Assembly (NCBI GenBank): GCA_947631005.1
Contig: CANRJR010000002.1
Coordinates: forward strand, 42,511-106,510
Length of the DNA: 64,000 nucleotides
Reading direction: 5' to 3'
Origin: an uncultured Clostridia bacterium
Lineage (GTDB): Bacteria; Bacillota; Clostridia; Christensenellales; Borkfalkiaceae
Shown in pieces: positions 16,960-25,845 of the stretch (positions are counted from its first letter, which is position 1; every line of letters begins with the position of its first letter). A program made the translations under genes and the position numbers. The notes beneath the pieces are model-generated. The model had not been told where the DNA came from. It saw only the letters and a list, made by a program, of their open reading frames with translations, and ran no database searches.

Positions 16960-17337
16960 ATGAAGGATCTCACCTATCTTCAACTATGGGACGCTTACGG
17001 CGCGCTCCTCACCGACACGCAGCGGGAGATCTGCGAAAAGTATTATCTCTACGATCTCTCCCTTTCGGAGATCGCCGAGGAGAAGGGCGTCTCCAAGCAA
17101 GCCGTGTCCGACGCGCTCAAAACCAGCCGCGAACTGCTCGATTTTTACGAGGGCAAACTGCATTTCAACGCGCAGAATCAGGCGTATTCGCACGAAGTCT
17201 CGTTCATGATGACGGACGTGGAGCGCGCGCTCGAACAATTCAAGCGGCAACATCCCGAATACGCGCGGGAGATGGACGATATCATCGCAAAGGTCAAGGT
17301 CGGCGAACTTGTCGATCTCGACGCGGGGGAGGAGTAA
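16960..17337 (+). CDS. ylxM: YlxM family SRP-associated helix-turn-helix protein
   Basis: A 125-residue homologue of YlxM/p13, a modulator of the signal recognition particle encoded next to ffh in many Firmicutes. The sequence DTQREICEKYYLYDLSLSEI followed by AEEKGVSKQAVSDAL is a sigma-70-region-4-like helix-turn-helix, the hallmark of the family. It is translated from its own promoter and adjoins ffh with no gap (ffh begins at the next base). A DNA-binding role is not excluded. Confidence 0.92.
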   Translation: MKDLTYLQLWDAYGALLTDTQREICEKYYLYDLSLSEIAEEKGVSKQAVSDALKTSRELLDFYEGKLHFNAQNQAYSHEVSFMMTDVERALEQFKRQHPEYAREMDDIIAKVKVGELVDLDAGEE

Positions 17338-18648
17338 ATGGCTCTCTTTGCATCGCTTTCCGAGCGGCTCAACCACATCTTTTCCAAACTGACCAAGCGC
17401 GGCAAACTCACCGAGCTCGAGATCCGCACGGCAATGCGGGAGGTCCGCATCGCGCTTTTGGAGGCGGACGTCAACTTAAAGGTCGCAAAAGAATTCATCG
17501 CCGAGGTGTCCGAGAAGGCGGTGGGACAGCAGGTCTTGCAGTCGCTCAACCCCGCCCAACAGGTCATCAAGATCGTCAACGACGAGCTCACCGCGCTCAT
17601 GGGTTCGGGGAATGCCAAACTCGAAGTGAGCCCCAAGCCGCCCACGGTCATCATGATGTGCGGGCTGCAAGGCGCGGGCAAGACCACGATGTGCGCAAAG
17701 CTCGCCGTCCAGCTCAAAAAACAGGGCAAAAAGCCGCTGCTCGCCGCCTGCGATATCTACCGCCCCGCGGCGATCGACCAGCTCAAAGTGGTCGGCGGCA
17801 AGGCGGGCGCGGAAGTGTTCGAAAAGGGGACGCAAGACCCCGTAAAGACGGCGAAACAGGCGGTCGAATACGCCAAAAAGATGGGCTACGACACCGTCGT
17901 GATCGACACAGCGGGACGGCTTCATATCGACGATAAGCTCATGCACGAGCTCGAAGAGATCGAAAAGGCGGTCTCCGTCACCGAAATCCTGCTCACGGTC
18001 GACGCCATGACGGGGCAGGACGCGGTCAACGTCGCCGAAACGTTCAACGCGCGGCTCAACATCACGGGCGTCATCCTCACCAAGCTCGACGGCGACACAC
18101 GCGGCGGCGCGTGCCTCTCCATCAAGGCGGTCACGGGCAAGCCCATCAAATTCATCGGCGTCGGCGAGAAGATCACCGACCTCGAACCGTTCTATCCCGA
18201 CCGCATGGCGTCCCGCATTCTCGGCATGGGCGACGTGCTCTCCCTCATCGAAAAGGCGCAGGAGGCGGTCACCGAACAGCAGGCGAAAGAGATGGAGCGC
18301 AAGATGCGCGAAAATTCTTTCACGCTCACCGACTATTTGACGCAGTTCGAAACGCTCAAACGCATGGGCGGGGCGAGCGCGCTCATGAGCATGCTCCCGG
18401 GGGCGGGGAAATACCGCATCCGCGAGGAGGATATCGACGAGAAGAAGCTCGAACGCATCCGCGCCGCCATCCTCTCCATGACCCCCAAGGAGCGCGAAAA
18501 TCCGCAGATCATCAACGCCTCGCGCAAGCGCAGGATCGCGCTCGGCTCGGGGACGACGGTACAGGACGTCAACCAACTTTTGAAGCAATTCGAACAGACC
18601 AAACTGCTCATGAAGCAGATGAAAGGCAAAAACAAAATTCGGTTCTGA
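17338..18648 (+). CDS. ffh: Signal recognition particle protein Ffh
   Basis: SRP54 homologue that binds signal peptides and 4.5S/scRNA, 436 residues. The NG domain has P-loop GLQGAGKTTM near 108-117, DIYRPAAIDQL, DTAGRLH and TKLDGDTRGG. The Met-rich M domain (QFETLKRMGG to LMKQMKGKNK) ends the protein. It begins immediately after the ylxM stop. Together with FtsY it makes a complete SRP pathway here. Confidence 0.97.
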   Translation: MALFASLSERLNHIFSKLTKRGKLTELEIRTAMREVRIALLEADVNLKVAKEFIAEVSEKAVGQQVLQSLNPAQQVIKIVNDELTALMGSGNAKLEVSPKPPTVIMMCGLQGAGKTTMCAKLAVQLKKQGKKPLLAACDIYRPAAIDQLKVVGGKAGAEVFEKGTQDPVKTAKQAVEYAKKMGYDTVVIDTAGRLHIDDKLMHELEEIEKAVSVTEILLTVDAMTGQDAVNVAETFNARLNITGVILTKLDGDTRGGACLSIKAVTGKPIKFIGVGEKITDLEPFYPDRMASRILGMGDVLSLIEKAQEAVTEQQAKEMERKMRENSFTLTDYLTQFETLKRMGGASALMSMLPGAGKYRIREEDIDEKKLERIRAAILSMTPKERENPQIINASRKRRIALGSGTTVQDVNQLLKQFEQTKLLMKQMKGKNKIRF

Positions 18649-18697
18649 ACTCACGGCGCAATCGGCGCGTGAAGATAAATTTCGGAGGTAACAAACA

Positions 18698-18991
18698 ATG
18701 GTCAAAATGAGATTGGTACGGCTCGGCGACAAGAAGTCCCCCGTCTACCGTATCGTGGTGGTCGACGCGCGCAAGGCGGCGACGGGAGAATATATCGAGA
18801 AGATCGGCTTCTACGATCCCAAGTCTAACCCCGTCACCCTCGAAGTCGACGCGGAGAAGGCGAAGAGCTGGCTTCAAAAGGGCGTTCAGCCGACGGAAAC
18901 GGTGAGAAGCCTCCTCGTCCGCGCGGGCGCGATCGAGAAGTCCGAAAAGCTCTCCCCCTCCAAGACGAAAGGCAAGAAAAAGAAGAAGTAA
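18698..18991 (+). CDS. rpsP: 30S ribosomal protein S16
   Basis: Small-subunit ribosomal protein, 97 residues. MVKMRLVRLGDKKSPVYRIVV is the classic bS16 N-terminus and IGFYDPKSNPVTLEVD follows. The C-terminus is a Lys tail. TCGGAGGTAAC precedes the ATG. It lies in the canonical ffh-rpsP-khpA order. Confidence 0.98.
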   Translation: MVKMRLVRLGDKKSPVYRIVVVDARKAATGEYIEKIGFYDPKSNPVTLEVDAEKAKSWLQKGVQPTETVRSLLVRAGAIEKSEKLSPSKTKGKKKKK

Positions 18992-19012
18992 TTTTCTCAA
19001 AGGAGAGGTCGC

Positions 19013-19252
19013 ATGCTGGAACTCATCAAGTATATCGTGGAACAGTTTGCCGAGCAAAAAGACAAGATCGAATACCTCACCGAGGAGACCGACGACGCCG
19101 TTACCGTCACCGTCGTCCTCGCCGACTCGGATATGGGCAAGGTCATCGGCAAGCAGGGCAAGATCGCCAAGGCACTCCGCACCCTCGTGCGCGCCGCCAC
19201 GCCCGCAGGCTCGAAGAAGTATAACGTCGAGATCAAAGAGCGGGAAGAATAA
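19013..19252 (+). CDS. khpA: KH-domain RNA-binding protein KhpA
   Basis: A 79-residue single type II KH-domain protein (YlqC/KhpA) that binds RNA with KhpB and influences cell size and some sRNAs. The GKVIGKQGKIAKALRTLVRA stretch contains the GxxG loop. It follows rpsP by 21 bases with an AAGGAGAG ribosome-binding site. A short GC hairpin (CCCCGTTTACGGGG) starts just behind its stop but lacks a good T run. Confidence 0.93.
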   Translation: MLELIKYIVEQFAEQKDKIEYLTEETDDAVTVTVVLADSDMGKVIGKQGKIAKALRTLVRAATPAGSKKYNVEIKEREE

Positions 19253-19300
19253 TTCCCCGTTTACGGGGCGTTGGCGGGCGTCGCCCGCTCGGGAGGAGAA

Positions 19301-20050
19301 ATGAAGATCACGCAAGACGCGGGAAGAAAGTCGCTCGGGCTGTTTGCGCCCGAGTTCGCCCACTATAACGACGACGTCCTGTTCGGCGAGAATTGGAACA
19401 ACCGCGACATCGACCACAAGACGCGGTGCATCGTCACCGTCGTCGCGCTCATGGCTTCGGGCGTCACCGATTCCTCGCTCAAATACCACCTTGAAAACGC
19501 AAAAAAAGCGGGCGTCACCAAAAAGGAGATCGCCGCGGTCGTCACGCACGTCGGCTTTTATGCGGGCTGGCCCAAGGCGTGGGCGGTGTTCAACATGGCA
19601 AAGGACGTTTGGGCGGAAGAGGGCGCGGAAACCGCAAGGGCGGCGCACGAACGTTCGATGATCTTCCCCATCGGCGCGCCCAACGACGGATTCAAGCAAT
19701 ATTTCAGCGGAAAGAGCTATCTCGCCCCCGTCTCACGGGAACAGGTCGGCATCTTCAACGTCACGTTCGAACCGGGCTGCCGCAACAATTGGCATATCCA
19801 CCGCGCAAAACAGGGCGGCGGACAGATCCTCATCTGCGTTGCGGGACGCGGCTGGTATCGGGAATGGGGCAAAGAACCCGTCGAAATGCGGGCGGGCGAC
19901 GTCGTGAACATCCCCGCGGGCGCGAAGCATTGGCACGGCGCGGCAAAGGACAGCTGGTTTTCCCATCTCGCGGTCGAGGTCGCGGGCGAGGATTGCGCTA
20001 ACGAATGGTTAGAGCCCGTCTCGGAGGAGGAATATCTAAAACTGCCGTAA
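19301..20050 (+). CDS. Carboxymuconolactone decarboxylase-cupin fusion protein
   Basis: A 249-residue two-domain protein. Residues ~10-100 form an AhpD/CMD-like helical domain (WNNRDIDHKTRCIVTVVALMA, GVTKKEIAAVVTHVGFYAGWP). Residues ~140-245 form a cupin with metal-ligand pattern NNWHIHRAKQGGGQ and AGAKHWHGA. The AhpD CxxC pair is missing from the CMD domain, so a peroxidase-linked role is unlikely. Such fusions are common in anaerobes and their substrate is unknown. GGGAGGAG precedes the ATG. Confidence 0.85.
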   Translation: MKITQDAGRKSLGLFAPEFAHYNDDVLFGENWNNRDIDHKTRCIVTVVALMASGVTDSSLKYHLENAKKAGVTKKEIAAVVTHVGFYAGWPKAWAVFNMAKDVWAEEGAETARAAHERSMIFPIGAPNDGFKQYFSGKSYLAPVSREQVGIFNVTFEPGCRNNWHIHRAKQGGGQILICVAGRGWYREWGKEPVEMRAGDVVNIPAGAKHWHGAAKDSWFSHLAVEVAGEDCANEWLEPVSEEEYLKLP

Positions 20051-20090
20051 CGGTATGTTTTTCAAAACGGGAATGATGCGGGAAACCGCA

Positions 20091-20131
20091 AAAAAAGCCG
20101 TCCCCGACAGGTTGTCGGGGACGGCTTTTTT
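20091..20131. terminator. Bidirectional intrinsic terminator
   Basis: AAAAAAGCCGTCCCCGACA pairs perfectly with TGTCGGGGACGGCTTTTTT. It sits between the converging cupin gene and pgi and has T runs in both directions. Confidence 0.95.
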
Positions 20132-20137
20132 GATGCG

Positions 20138-21565
20138 TTATACGATGTAATCGCGGTCGCTCGCGGCTTTGTCGAGCTCGGTTTTCTGCGCCTCGTAACC
20201 GGGCTTTCCGAGCAGGGCGAACGTCGCTTTCTTGCCCGCTTCCACGCCGGGCTGGTTGAACGTGTTGATGTTGAACATCGCGCCCGCGTACGCCGTCTGC
20301 AATTCGAAGAAGAAGAGCAGCTGACCGAGGGTGAACTCGTTTACTTCGGGCAGGTTGATGGTGTAGTTGAGCCGTCCCGCCTTGGTGAGCGCGTACGCCG
20401 TCGCCTTGTTCTCCGCCTGGATGAGCTCTTCCATGGTGTGCCCGCCGAGGAAAGATACGTCGGGAATGTTCTCGCATCCGTGCGGGATGGGGGACTTTTC
20501 CTTATACGACCCGACCGAGAGGAAGGTGACGACCTTGTCGTAAGGACCTTCGGTATAGAGCTGGACCTGCGAATGCTGGTCGGTGACGCCGAGTGCCTTC
20601 ACGGGGGTCTGACCGACGTTGCAGGGCTTGCCCGCGAGCGTCTCGTTCTTGCCGAGCGATTCCGCCCAAAGCTGCGCGTACCAATCGGAGACGTAGCGCA
20701 GGTTGTCCGAATAGGGCATGAGCACGCCGATATTTTTGCCTTCGGACATCGCGATGAATTGCAGGGTCGCGGCGAGGAGGGCGGGATTCTTGCGCAAATC
20801 GTTGATCTTGCAGATCCTGTCCATATATGCCGCGCCTTTGAGCATGGCTTTGATGTCGATGCCGAGCACGGCGGCGGGGAGAAGTCCCACGGGGGAGAGT
20901 TCGGAGAATCTGCCGCCCACGCCGTCGCCGAGCACGAACGACTTCACGCCGCCGAGTTCCTTGCTGATCTTCACGAGATTGCCGCGGGAGGCGTCCGTCG
21001 TAAAGATCACATGGTCTTTCACGTCTACGCCCGCCTTGCGCAGGAGGTCGGAGATGATGAGGTATTGCGCCATGGTCTCGCTCGTCGCGCCCGACTTGGA
21101 AATGACGTTGAAGCAGGTCTTTTTCACGTCGATCACGTCGAGCAGTTCTTTCATGCGGACGGGGTCGACGTTATCTTCCACGAAGAAGCGCGGACCTTTC
21201 CGTTTGGTGCGCGGGAGGTCGTTGTAATGCAGGTGGCAGAGGGCGTTGAACGCCATGGTCGGACCGAGCGCAGAGCCGCCGATGCCGAGCACGACGAACG
21301 CCTCGAACTTCTTGCGGATCGCCCGCGCGGTGGCGATGATGTCTTTTACGACTTCGGTCTGGTTGTAGGGCAGTTCCGTCCAACCCATAAAGAGTTCGTC
21401 TTTGCCGCGGTTCTGCATCACATAGGCGTGCGCCTGTTTGGAGAACCACTTATACCCGTCGAGCGTCCTCTGGGAGATGCCGCGTGCGCCGAGGTATTTG
21501 TCGGTCATGTTGGTGTAGTCGAGCGTGATACGCAGTTGTCTGCGCCGTTCATCGGTCAATTTCAT
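20138..21565 (-). CDS. pgi: Glucose-6-phosphate isomerase
   Basis: Glycolytic enzyme that interconverts glucose-6-phosphate and fructose-6-phosphate, 475 residues. VVLGIGGSALGP and ISKSGATSETMAQYLI are the phosphate-binding sugar-isomerase motifs; VTDQHSQVQLYTEGP and FFFELQTAYAGAMFNINTFNQPGVE belong to the PGI C-terminal half. TGGAGGAAAG precedes the ATG. The gene is monocistronic between a perfect promoter and the bidirectional terminator. Confidence 0.97.
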   Translation of the reverse strand: MKLTDERRRQLRITLDYTNMTDKYLGARGISQRTLDGYKWFSKQAHAYVMQNRGKDELFMGWTELPYNQTEVVKDIIATARAIRKKFEAFVVLGIGGSALGPTMAFNALCHLHYNDLPRTKRKGPRFFVEDNVDPVRMKELLDVIDVKKTCFNVISKSGATSETMAQYLIISDLLRKAGVDVKDHVIFTTDASRGNLVKISKELGGVKSFVLGDGVGGRFSELSPVGLLPAAVLGIDIKAMLKGAAYMDRICKINDLRKNPALLAATLQFIAMSEGKNIGVLMPYSDNLRYVSDWYAQLWAESLGKNETLAGKPCNVGQTPVKALGVTDQHSQVQLYTEGPYDKVVTFLSVGSYKEKSPIPHGCENIPDVSFLGGHTMEELIQAENKATAYALTKAGRLNYTINLPEVNEFTLGQLLFFFELQTAYAGAMFNINTFNQPGVEAGKKATFALLGKPGYEAQKTELDKAASDRDYIV

Positions 21566-21594
21566 AACTTTCCTCCATATTCGGTATCTTTCAC

Positions 21595-21623
21595 ATTATA
21601 GCACGCTTTTTTCGGGATATCAA
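21595..21623 (-). promoter_or_regulatory. Promoter of pgi
   Basis: On the minus strand TTGATA (21623-21618), 17 bases, TATAAT (21600-21595). Confidence 0.88.
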
Positions 21624-21724
21624 GAGCGGGAGACCAAATTTCTTTGATTTTTTTGATAAATTCCCGCGGCGTGCGGCGCGTATAAAAACCGCGCGCTTGC
21701 ACACATTGCGCATAGGAGGAAATT

Positions 21725-22453
21725 ATGAAGAAGATTTTGGCAGTCGGCGCGTTGACGCTCGCGATCGCCGCGGGCAGCGCGGCGGGAGCGACTCTCATCC
21801 GCGCACAGGACGCCGAACCTGCGCTCGTCTCCGTCGCCGAAGCCGCAGTCCTTCGTCAGGGAAGCACGGGCAGCGAAGTCAAGGAAGTGCAGCGCAGATT
21901 GAAGCAATGGGGCTACTATTCTGGCACGGTGGACGGCGTGTTCGGCGCGGCGACCAAAAAGGCGGTCATCGCCTTCCAGAAGAAGAACGGTCTTACCGCC
22001 GACGGCGTGGTCGGCAAGGCGACCTATCAGGCACTCGGCATGAACGAGAGCTATCAGGCACTCGAAGGACGTCCTTCGTCGTCGGGCAACAGCAACTATA
22101 CCTCGTCCGACCTCTATCTTCTCGCCAAGGCGATCTACGCCGAGGGCAGAGGGGAGAGCTATACGGGACAGGTGGCGATCGGCGCGGTCATCATGAACCG
22201 CGTGCGCAGCGCGTCCTTCCCCAACACCGTATCGGGCGTCATCTATCAAAAGGGGGCGTTTACGGCGGTGACGGACGGGCAGATCAATCTCGAACCCAAC
22301 CAAACGGCGTACAACGCCGCGCGCGACGCGATGAACGGGTGGGATCCCACCTACGGGTGTCTGTATTACTATAACCCCGCCGTCGCGACCAGCGCATGGA
22401 TCTTCAACCGCAAGACGGTTACGGTCATCGGCAAGCACGTCTTTGCCATATAA
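21725..22453 (+). CDS. sleB: Spore cortex-lytic enzyme SleB-like
   Basis: A 242-residue exported peptidoglycan hydrolase. A signal peptide (MKKILAVGALTLAIAAG) is followed by a PG-binding-1 domain (LRQGSTGSEVKEVQRRLKQW, near 43-100) and a hydrolase-2 domain (YLLAKAIYAEGRGESYTGQV, with the catalytic Glu in AEGRGE, near 130-240). In spore formers SleB degrades cortex during germination and needs YpeB, which is the next gene, nine bases on. A possible forespore-type promoter (TGATAA, then CGTATAA near 21654-21685) is upstream, but I hold this lightly. Confidence 0.9.
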   Translation: MKKILAVGALTLAIAAGSAAGATLIRAQDAEPALVSVAEAAVLRQGSTGSEVKEVQRRLKQWGYYSGTVDGVFGAATKKAVIAFQKKNGLTADGVVGKATYQALGMNESYQALEGRPSSSGNSNYTSSDLYLLAKAIYAEGRGESYTGQVAIGAVIMNRVRSASFPNTVSGVIYQKGAFTAVTDGQINLEPNQTAYNAARDAMNGWDPTYGCLYYYNPAVATSAWIFNRKTVTVIGKHVFAI

Positions 22454-22462
22454 GGAGGAATT

Positions 22463-24460
22463 ATGGAGAAAAAAATCGGAAAGAATACGTCGAGCGGCGC
22501 AAAGAAAGTCGAACGTCTCTCTTCGCCCGAAAGCGTAGACAGCGCAACGCAAAAGCCCGCAAAAACGGCGGCAAAGACCAAGGCGGCAAAAACGACCAAA
22601 ACGGCGAAGAGCGCGGCAAAGCCGAAAGCCAACCCGCGCGCCGTAAAAGCCGAGCATAAGGCGGCGGACAGCCGCGTGAAAGCGGCGAAGGCGCGCGCCG
22701 AAAAAAAGGAAGAAAAGCTCAAAAAGCGCGCCGCGCTCAAAGAAAAGAAGATCGAAAAGCGCGCCGCCCTCAAAGAGAAAAAGCTCGCAAAGAAACAGAA
22801 GCTCGCCGAGAAGCGTCTCGAAAGGAAGCAGAAGCTCGCCGAGAAAAAGGCGCAGCGCATCGAGAAGCGGCAGGAAAAGCGCGCCGCGCTCAAAGAGAAG
22901 CGCGTCGAACGCCGCGCCGAAAAGATCGCCCGCCGCGAGATGCTCAAAAACGAATCGAAGGCGGAAAAGCAAAAGCGGCTCGCCCGCGAGAAAAAGGAGC
23001 GGCTCGCCCTGCGCAGTAAGCGGCAGGAGGCGCGCGCCAAGGCGAGAGAAGACAAACGCAACGCCCGCGAAGCGGCGCATGCGCGCAAGGCGGAGAACAA
23101 AAAGCATAAGCGCGAACAGCGCACCAAGCGCGCTTCCGAGCGCAGGGGGATCGGCGGCTGGCTCGCCGCGGTCATCTCGCTCGGCGCGGCGTGCCTCGCG
23201 CTCGCCACGGTGGTCACCGCGGGCGCGATCCGCATGAACGACATCACTGTCGCAAGCGAGAGCGGCTACCGCTCCACGCTGTACGAAATGGTATCGGTGT
23301 CCGAACAGCTCGACGACGACCTCTCCAAACTGCGGGTCGCCTCGGGGGCGAACGAACAGCGGAAGCTTCTCACCGACATTCTCGTCGACGCCGCCCTCAT
23401 GGAGAGCGCGCTCGAAAAAGTTCCCGTCGACGAGGCGACAAGCACGGACATCTCCGCCTTCGTCAACAAGACGAACGCCTATGCGCGGACGCTTCTTGCG
23501 CGGCTTGCGGCGGGCGGCACGCTCACCGCGACCGAGAAGAACACCGTGAACTACCTCTACGACGTGAACGACGCGCTCTACACCGAACTCAACGAGCTCG
23601 TCACCACGATGTCCGGAAAGGAGCTTCGCGCCTTTGTCAACGGCAAGCAGGGCGGCGTGAGCGACCGCTTCCGCGAGCTGGGACAAAAGACGCACAAAGA
23701 GCCCGAAGAGACGGTCGACGCGCCGTTCGCGGGAACGCAGAACGTCGGCGAAAACCAGCTTGCGCGCAAGGCGGAGATCACTTCGTCCGAAGCCGAGGAA
23801 AAGGTGAAGAACTATTTCAAGGATTACCGCGTCAAGCAGGTCCGCTACACGGGCGAAACGCTCACCGAGGAGATCTCCTGCTACAACTTCGTCCTCACCG
23901 ACGAAAACGACCTCGAGATCTTTGCGGAGGTCACCAAGAACGGCGGCTACCTCGCCTTCTTCGACACCTATGAGGAATGCACGCAGAAGAACTTCGACCT
24001 CGAAGCCTGCGACGCGCTCGCCCGCGAGTACCTCTCCTCCATCGGGATCGAAAACGTGGAGGCGGTGTGGCTCTCGGACGGCGGCATGGTCGCCAACCTC
24101 ACCTATACGGGACTTGCAAACGGCGCGCGCGTCTACCCCGAAACCATCCGCATCCGCGTATGCGAGGAGAAGGGTCGCGTGGTCGGCATGGACGCGCGGG
24201 GATATCTCGTGAACGCCCGCGAACGCAACCCCGAGGCGGGCTTGACGGAGGGCGAGGCGCGTAAACTGCTCGCCGCGGGCTTAAAGCCGTACGCCGTCCA
24301 CCTTGCGGTCGTCCCCATCGACGGGGAGGAGACGCTCACCTACGAGTACGGCTGTATGTACGGCGACGACGAATATATCGTCTATCTCGACGCGAACACG
24401 GGCGACGAAGTGCAAATGTACCTCGTCCGCGAGAGCGCGCGGGGCAGCTATCTCCGCTAA
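22463..24460 (+). CDS. ypeB: Germination protein YpeB with a long basic N-terminal extension
   Basis: YpeB stabilises and localises SleB in the spore. Residues from ~230 on match the family: one membrane segment (GGWLAAVISLGAACLALATV), the YpeB N-terminal helical region (YRSTLYEMVSVSEQLDDDL), then PepSY-like repeats. The protein is 665 residues against ~450 in Bacillus. The extra ~230 residues before the membrane segment are almost only Lys, Arg, Ala, Glu and Leu, with repeated RAALKEK and KQKLAEK words, and should form a long charged helix or disordered rod on the inner side. The pairing with sleB supports the call. Confidence 0.9.
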   Translation: MEKKIGKNTSSGAKKVERLSSPESVDSATQKPAKTAAKTKAAKTTKTAKSAAKPKANPRAVKAEHKAADSRVKAAKARAEKKEEKLKKRAALKEKKIEKRAALKEKKLAKKQKLAEKRLERKQKLAEKKAQRIEKRQEKRAALKEKRVERRAEKIARREMLKNESKAEKQKRLAREKKERLALRSKRQEARAKAREDKRNAREAAHARKAENKKHKREQRTKRASERRGIGGWLAAVISLGAACLALATVVTAGAIRMNDITVASESGYRSTLYEMVSVSEQLDDDLSKLRVASGANEQRKLLTDILVDAALMESALEKVPVDEATSTDISAFVNKTNAYARTLLARLAAGGTLTATEKNTVNYLYDVNDALYTELNELVTTMSGKELRAFVNGKQGGVSDRFRELGQKTHKEPEETVDAPFAGTQNVGENQLARKAEITSSEAEEKVKNYFKDYRVKQVRYTGETLTEEISCYNFVLTDENDLEIFAEVTKNGGYLAFFDTYEECTQKNFDLEACDALAREYLSSIGIENVEAVWLSDGGMVANLTYTGLANGARVYPETIRIRVCEEKGRVVGMDARGYLVNARERNPEAGLTEGEARKLLAAGLKPYAVHLAVVPIDGEETLTYEYGCMYGDDEYIVYLDANTGDEVQMYLVRESARGSYLR

Positions 24461-24510
24461 CTGCTCCCGAAAACAAATGCAAACCGTCCGCGAATGCGTC
24501 GGACGATGGG

Positions 24511-24538
24511 AAAAAGACGGCTTCGCGCCGTCTTTTTT
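24511..24538 (+). terminator. Terminator after sleB-ypeB
   Basis: AAAAAGACGGC, a TTCG loop, GCCGTCTTTTTT. A perfect tetraloop hairpin. Confidence 0.93.
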
Positions 24539-24549
24539 GCGCACATATC

Positions 24550-24578
24550 TTGACATTTCCGCCGTGATAGGATATAAT
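24550..24578 (+). promoter_or_regulatory. Promoter of the 24604 gene
   Basis: TTGACA at 24550-24555, 17 bases, TATAAT at 24573-24578. ACGGAGGCGG before the ATG is the ribosome-binding site. Confidence 0.9.
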
Positions 24579-24603
24579 AAAGGGACAGACACGGAGGCGG
24601 ACG

Positions 24604-25791
24604 ATGGAGTGGTATTGGATCTTATTGATCGTGATAGCGGGTTGCGTCCCGATCGCGGGCGCGGTCCTCGGCGTCGTCTGCCGTAAAAAGAAAACCAAGC
24701 TCTCGTATTCGGAACGGGACGCCGTGCTCGACGTCAGCGAGGTGGCGGCGGACGAGATCGACGAATCCCGCCTGTGCGAGATCGACGACACGGGGGTGTC
24801 CGACCGCGTGAAATCGCTGATGCCCGACCTCATCAAAACGGAGATCTCGGCGGGGCTCATGGTGACGACGGCGAGCAAGACGGTGTACAAGGTCATTCTG
24901 CCTGCGAGCACCAAGCTGGCTTCGGCGGGCTCGGCGGGCGGCTTGCTTTCTGGCATGGGAGCGGGCATGGCGGCGGGCGGCGTCGGCGCGCTCATTTCGA
25001 GTTCGGTCACGGGCATTTTGAGCGCGGCGTCGATGGTCGTCGGTCAGTACTACATGACGCAGGTCAACATCCAGCTCAAAAAGATCGCGCAGAGCATTTC
25101 GGAGATCGGCGAATTTCAGGACAACGAGTTCAAAAGCCGCGTGTTCGCGCTCAACGCGCAGGTCGGAAAGTCGGCGATGTTCCGCGCCGAAACGTTGGGG
25201 AACGCGCGTCTGCGCGCCGCCGAAATTTCCAAGCTCGACGCCCTCGAACACGAGTGCATCTCCCTGCTCGGGCAAGCCGCGCTCATGATAGGTGGCTACA
25301 CCGAGCGCACCGATTTCGACTACGACCGCTATATCAGGGCGGTCGCGGAGGTGCAACAGTGGCACGTTTGCAGCCGCATCCTCCTGCAAATTTTGTACGA
25401 GATCGCCGATTTGAAGTTTGCTTTGAACCTCGGAGCCGCCTCCCGCGAGCAGTGTCTCGCGCTCGTGCCCGTGTATGTGCAACAGGCGGAGGAGACCCAG
25501 CGGCGGCTCACGGCGTGGCACAAATTTACGACGGAGAAGCTCGGCGTCCGTCTCGAAGAATCCAAACGCCGCCGCAAGGGGTTGGACCGCGCATTGCATT
25601 TTTTCCCGGGGCTGTTCAAGAAAGACCTCAAATACCGCGACATGCCCGCTTCGACCGTCGCGCTCATCGAGAGCCAGATCGACAGCGTCGTCCCCGCATA
25701 CGGCGAAACGACCAACCGCTTCGACGAACCCGTCGAACTCATCGTCCGCGACGGACGGATCTATTATCTCCTCGAAGAGCCGAAGAAGTAA
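24604..25791 (+). CDS. Membrane protein of unknown function with a glycine-zipper region
   Basis: I do not recognise this 395-residue protein. It starts with a membrane segment (WYWILLIVIAGCVPIAGAVL), then a charged stretch. A glycine- and alanine-rich hydrophobic region (near 105-145, GLLSGMGAGMAAGGVGAL) resembles glycine-zipper hairpins that insert into or pack within membranes. The C-terminal 230 residues are soluble and mostly helical. It is monocistronic, with a strong vegetative promoter and terminator, so it is probably expressed constitutively. Composition matches the neighbours, so there is no sign of recent transfer. Confidence 0.8.
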   Translation: MEWYWILLIVIAGCVPIAGAVLGVVCRKKKTKLSYSERDAVLDVSEVAADEIDESRLCEIDDTGVSDRVKSLMPDLIKTEISAGLMVTTASKTVYKVILPASTKLASAGSAGGLLSGMGAGMAAGGVGALISSSVTGILSAASMVVGQYYMTQVNIQLKKIAQSISEIGEFQDNEFKSRVFALNAQVGKSAMFRAETLGNARLRAAEISKLDALEHECISLLGQAALMIGGYTERTDFDYDRYIRAVAEVQQWHVCSRILLQILYEIADLKFALNLGAASREQCLALVPVYVQQAEETQRRLTAWHKFTTEKLGVRLEESKRRRKGLDRALHFFPGLFKKDLKYRDMPASTVALIESQIDSVVPAYGETTNRFDEPVELIVRDGRIYYLLEEPKK

Positions 25792-25821
25792 AGCCGAAAA
25801 ATCGGATCATTATCGCCGTTT

Positions 25822-25845
25822 CGCCGCATTTCGCGGCGTTTTTTA
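25822..25845 (+). terminator. Terminator after the 24604 gene
   Basis: CGCCGC, loop ATTTC, GCGGCG and six Ts. Its end touches the stop of the converging flippase gene. Confidence 0.85.
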
